In this document: piece by piece, positions 36,164 through 36,486 of the stretch
Layout of the letters: every line of letters starts with the position of its first letter
Numbering within the stretch: position 1 is the stretch's first letter
Origin: Paramacrobiotus metropolitanus
Lineage: Eukaryota > Tardigrada > Eutardigrada > Parachela > Macrobiotidae
DNA length: 36,486 nt
Assembly: GCF_019649055.1 (NCBI RefSeq)
Contig: NW_026570586.1
Location: 1 to 36,486 of the forward strand
Direction: 5' to 3'
Position numbers and translations under genes: made by a program
The notes under the pieces: model-generated
The model's input: only the letters and a program-made list of their open reading frames with translations
Databases searched by the model: none
Told to the model about the DNA's origin: nothing

Positions 36164-36171
36164 TTTATATA
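36164..36171 (-). promoter_or_regulatory. TATA box of the intact macin-like gene
   Basis: TATATAAA on the minus strand about 118 bp before the 5'UTR donor. A TACGTCAT at 36295-36302 lies 124 bp further upstream, conserved in both paralogues (131 bp in copy 1), and suggests shared ATF/CREB-type control. Confidence 0.65.
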
Positions 36172-36486
36172 TTATGAAAGTAAATTCAGGTAGTTGTTTA
36201 CCGGAAGTGGAAACTGGCGTTCATAAACGGTGTTCCGCGCAACCCGGATATTAAGTATGGAAAATGGTAATTCTCCCATTCGGAAAGATTGGAGTACGTC
36301 ATATACTGCCATAACCTTTAATTTATTCGATTAATTCTTCACTTCCCAATAGTCGTTGTTTATTTGAACATATCAGGCGGCCTATGTGATAGCGGTCGCG
36401 TTTGGTAAACAGGAAATGATAACGACTGTTATATGATTTACCTACATGTATGCTTCTGCTTTCAACATTTCCGGTTGCGTACCCTT
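36172..36486. other. Upstream region of the macin-like gene, duplicated
   Basis: Aligns with 30488-30790. It includes the conserved CATTCGGAAAGAT and TACGTCATAT blocks. No gene seen. Confidence 0.55.

Overview
The window is eukaryotic, metazoan DNA, most likely from an invertebrate. The evidence is a Ty3/gypsy-type LTR retroelement, spliced genes with GT-AG introns, TATA boxes, and small secreted cysteine-rich peptide genes of the CS-alpha-beta defensin and macin types. I cannot name the species; an ecdysozoan with short introns, such as a tardigrade, would fit but is not shown.

Left two thirds (1-24196): one giant LTR retrotransposon on the minus strand. Direct repeats at 1-346 and 23850-24196 are about 99% identical. 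The right copy reads as a 5' LTR of about 1.76 kb (22441-24196; TG...CA ends, a candidate primer-binding site two bases away at 22421-22438). The left copy is the first 346 bp of a 3' LTR that runs off the window, so the full element would be about 25.6 kb. In transcription order (descending coordinates) it carries a structured leader; Gag (coiled coil, capsid-like segment, Gly-rich tail with a CCHC knuckle); repeat-rich spacers; aspartic protease; a 739-residue protein ending in a pol linker; RT-RNase H; integrase; and then about 8.5 kb of extra coding sequence: a Tyr/Gly/Pro-rich leader joined to a protein with a duplicated domain, highly charged proteins, a winged-helix-like protein, and an RS-rich protein with a Zn-ribbon-like start. 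No envelope gene is recognisable. Many reading frames are interrupted by single-base shifts. As the LTRs are almost identical, assembly indels are as likely as decay.

The most striking signal is the octamer AAAGGTCA, the textbook monomer site (NBRE) of NR4A-type nuclear receptors. I count about 87 exact copies in the element, where fewer than one is expected by chance, and none in the 12.3 kb flank. It occurs in all three reading frames of coding sequence and as a one-orientation array in the LTR. A second unusual layer is a set of short hairpins whose loops are conserved while their stems change in a compensated way, best seen in eight consecutive hairpins at 1142-1611.

Right third (24197-36486): ordinary chromosomal DNA with immune-type small genes. 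There is an intact two-exon defensin-like gene (24700-25229, +), an unrecognised spliced gene (about 25858-27675, +), and two paralogous macin-like genes on the minus strand (35541-35858 intact; 29850-30168 with a one-base shift in a C run). Both macin copies keep a 5'UTR intron, a TATA box and an upstream TACGTCAT. Leucine-rich-repeat remnants lie beside them. The area looks like a locally duplicated antimicrobial-peptide cluster next to a recent giant insertion.
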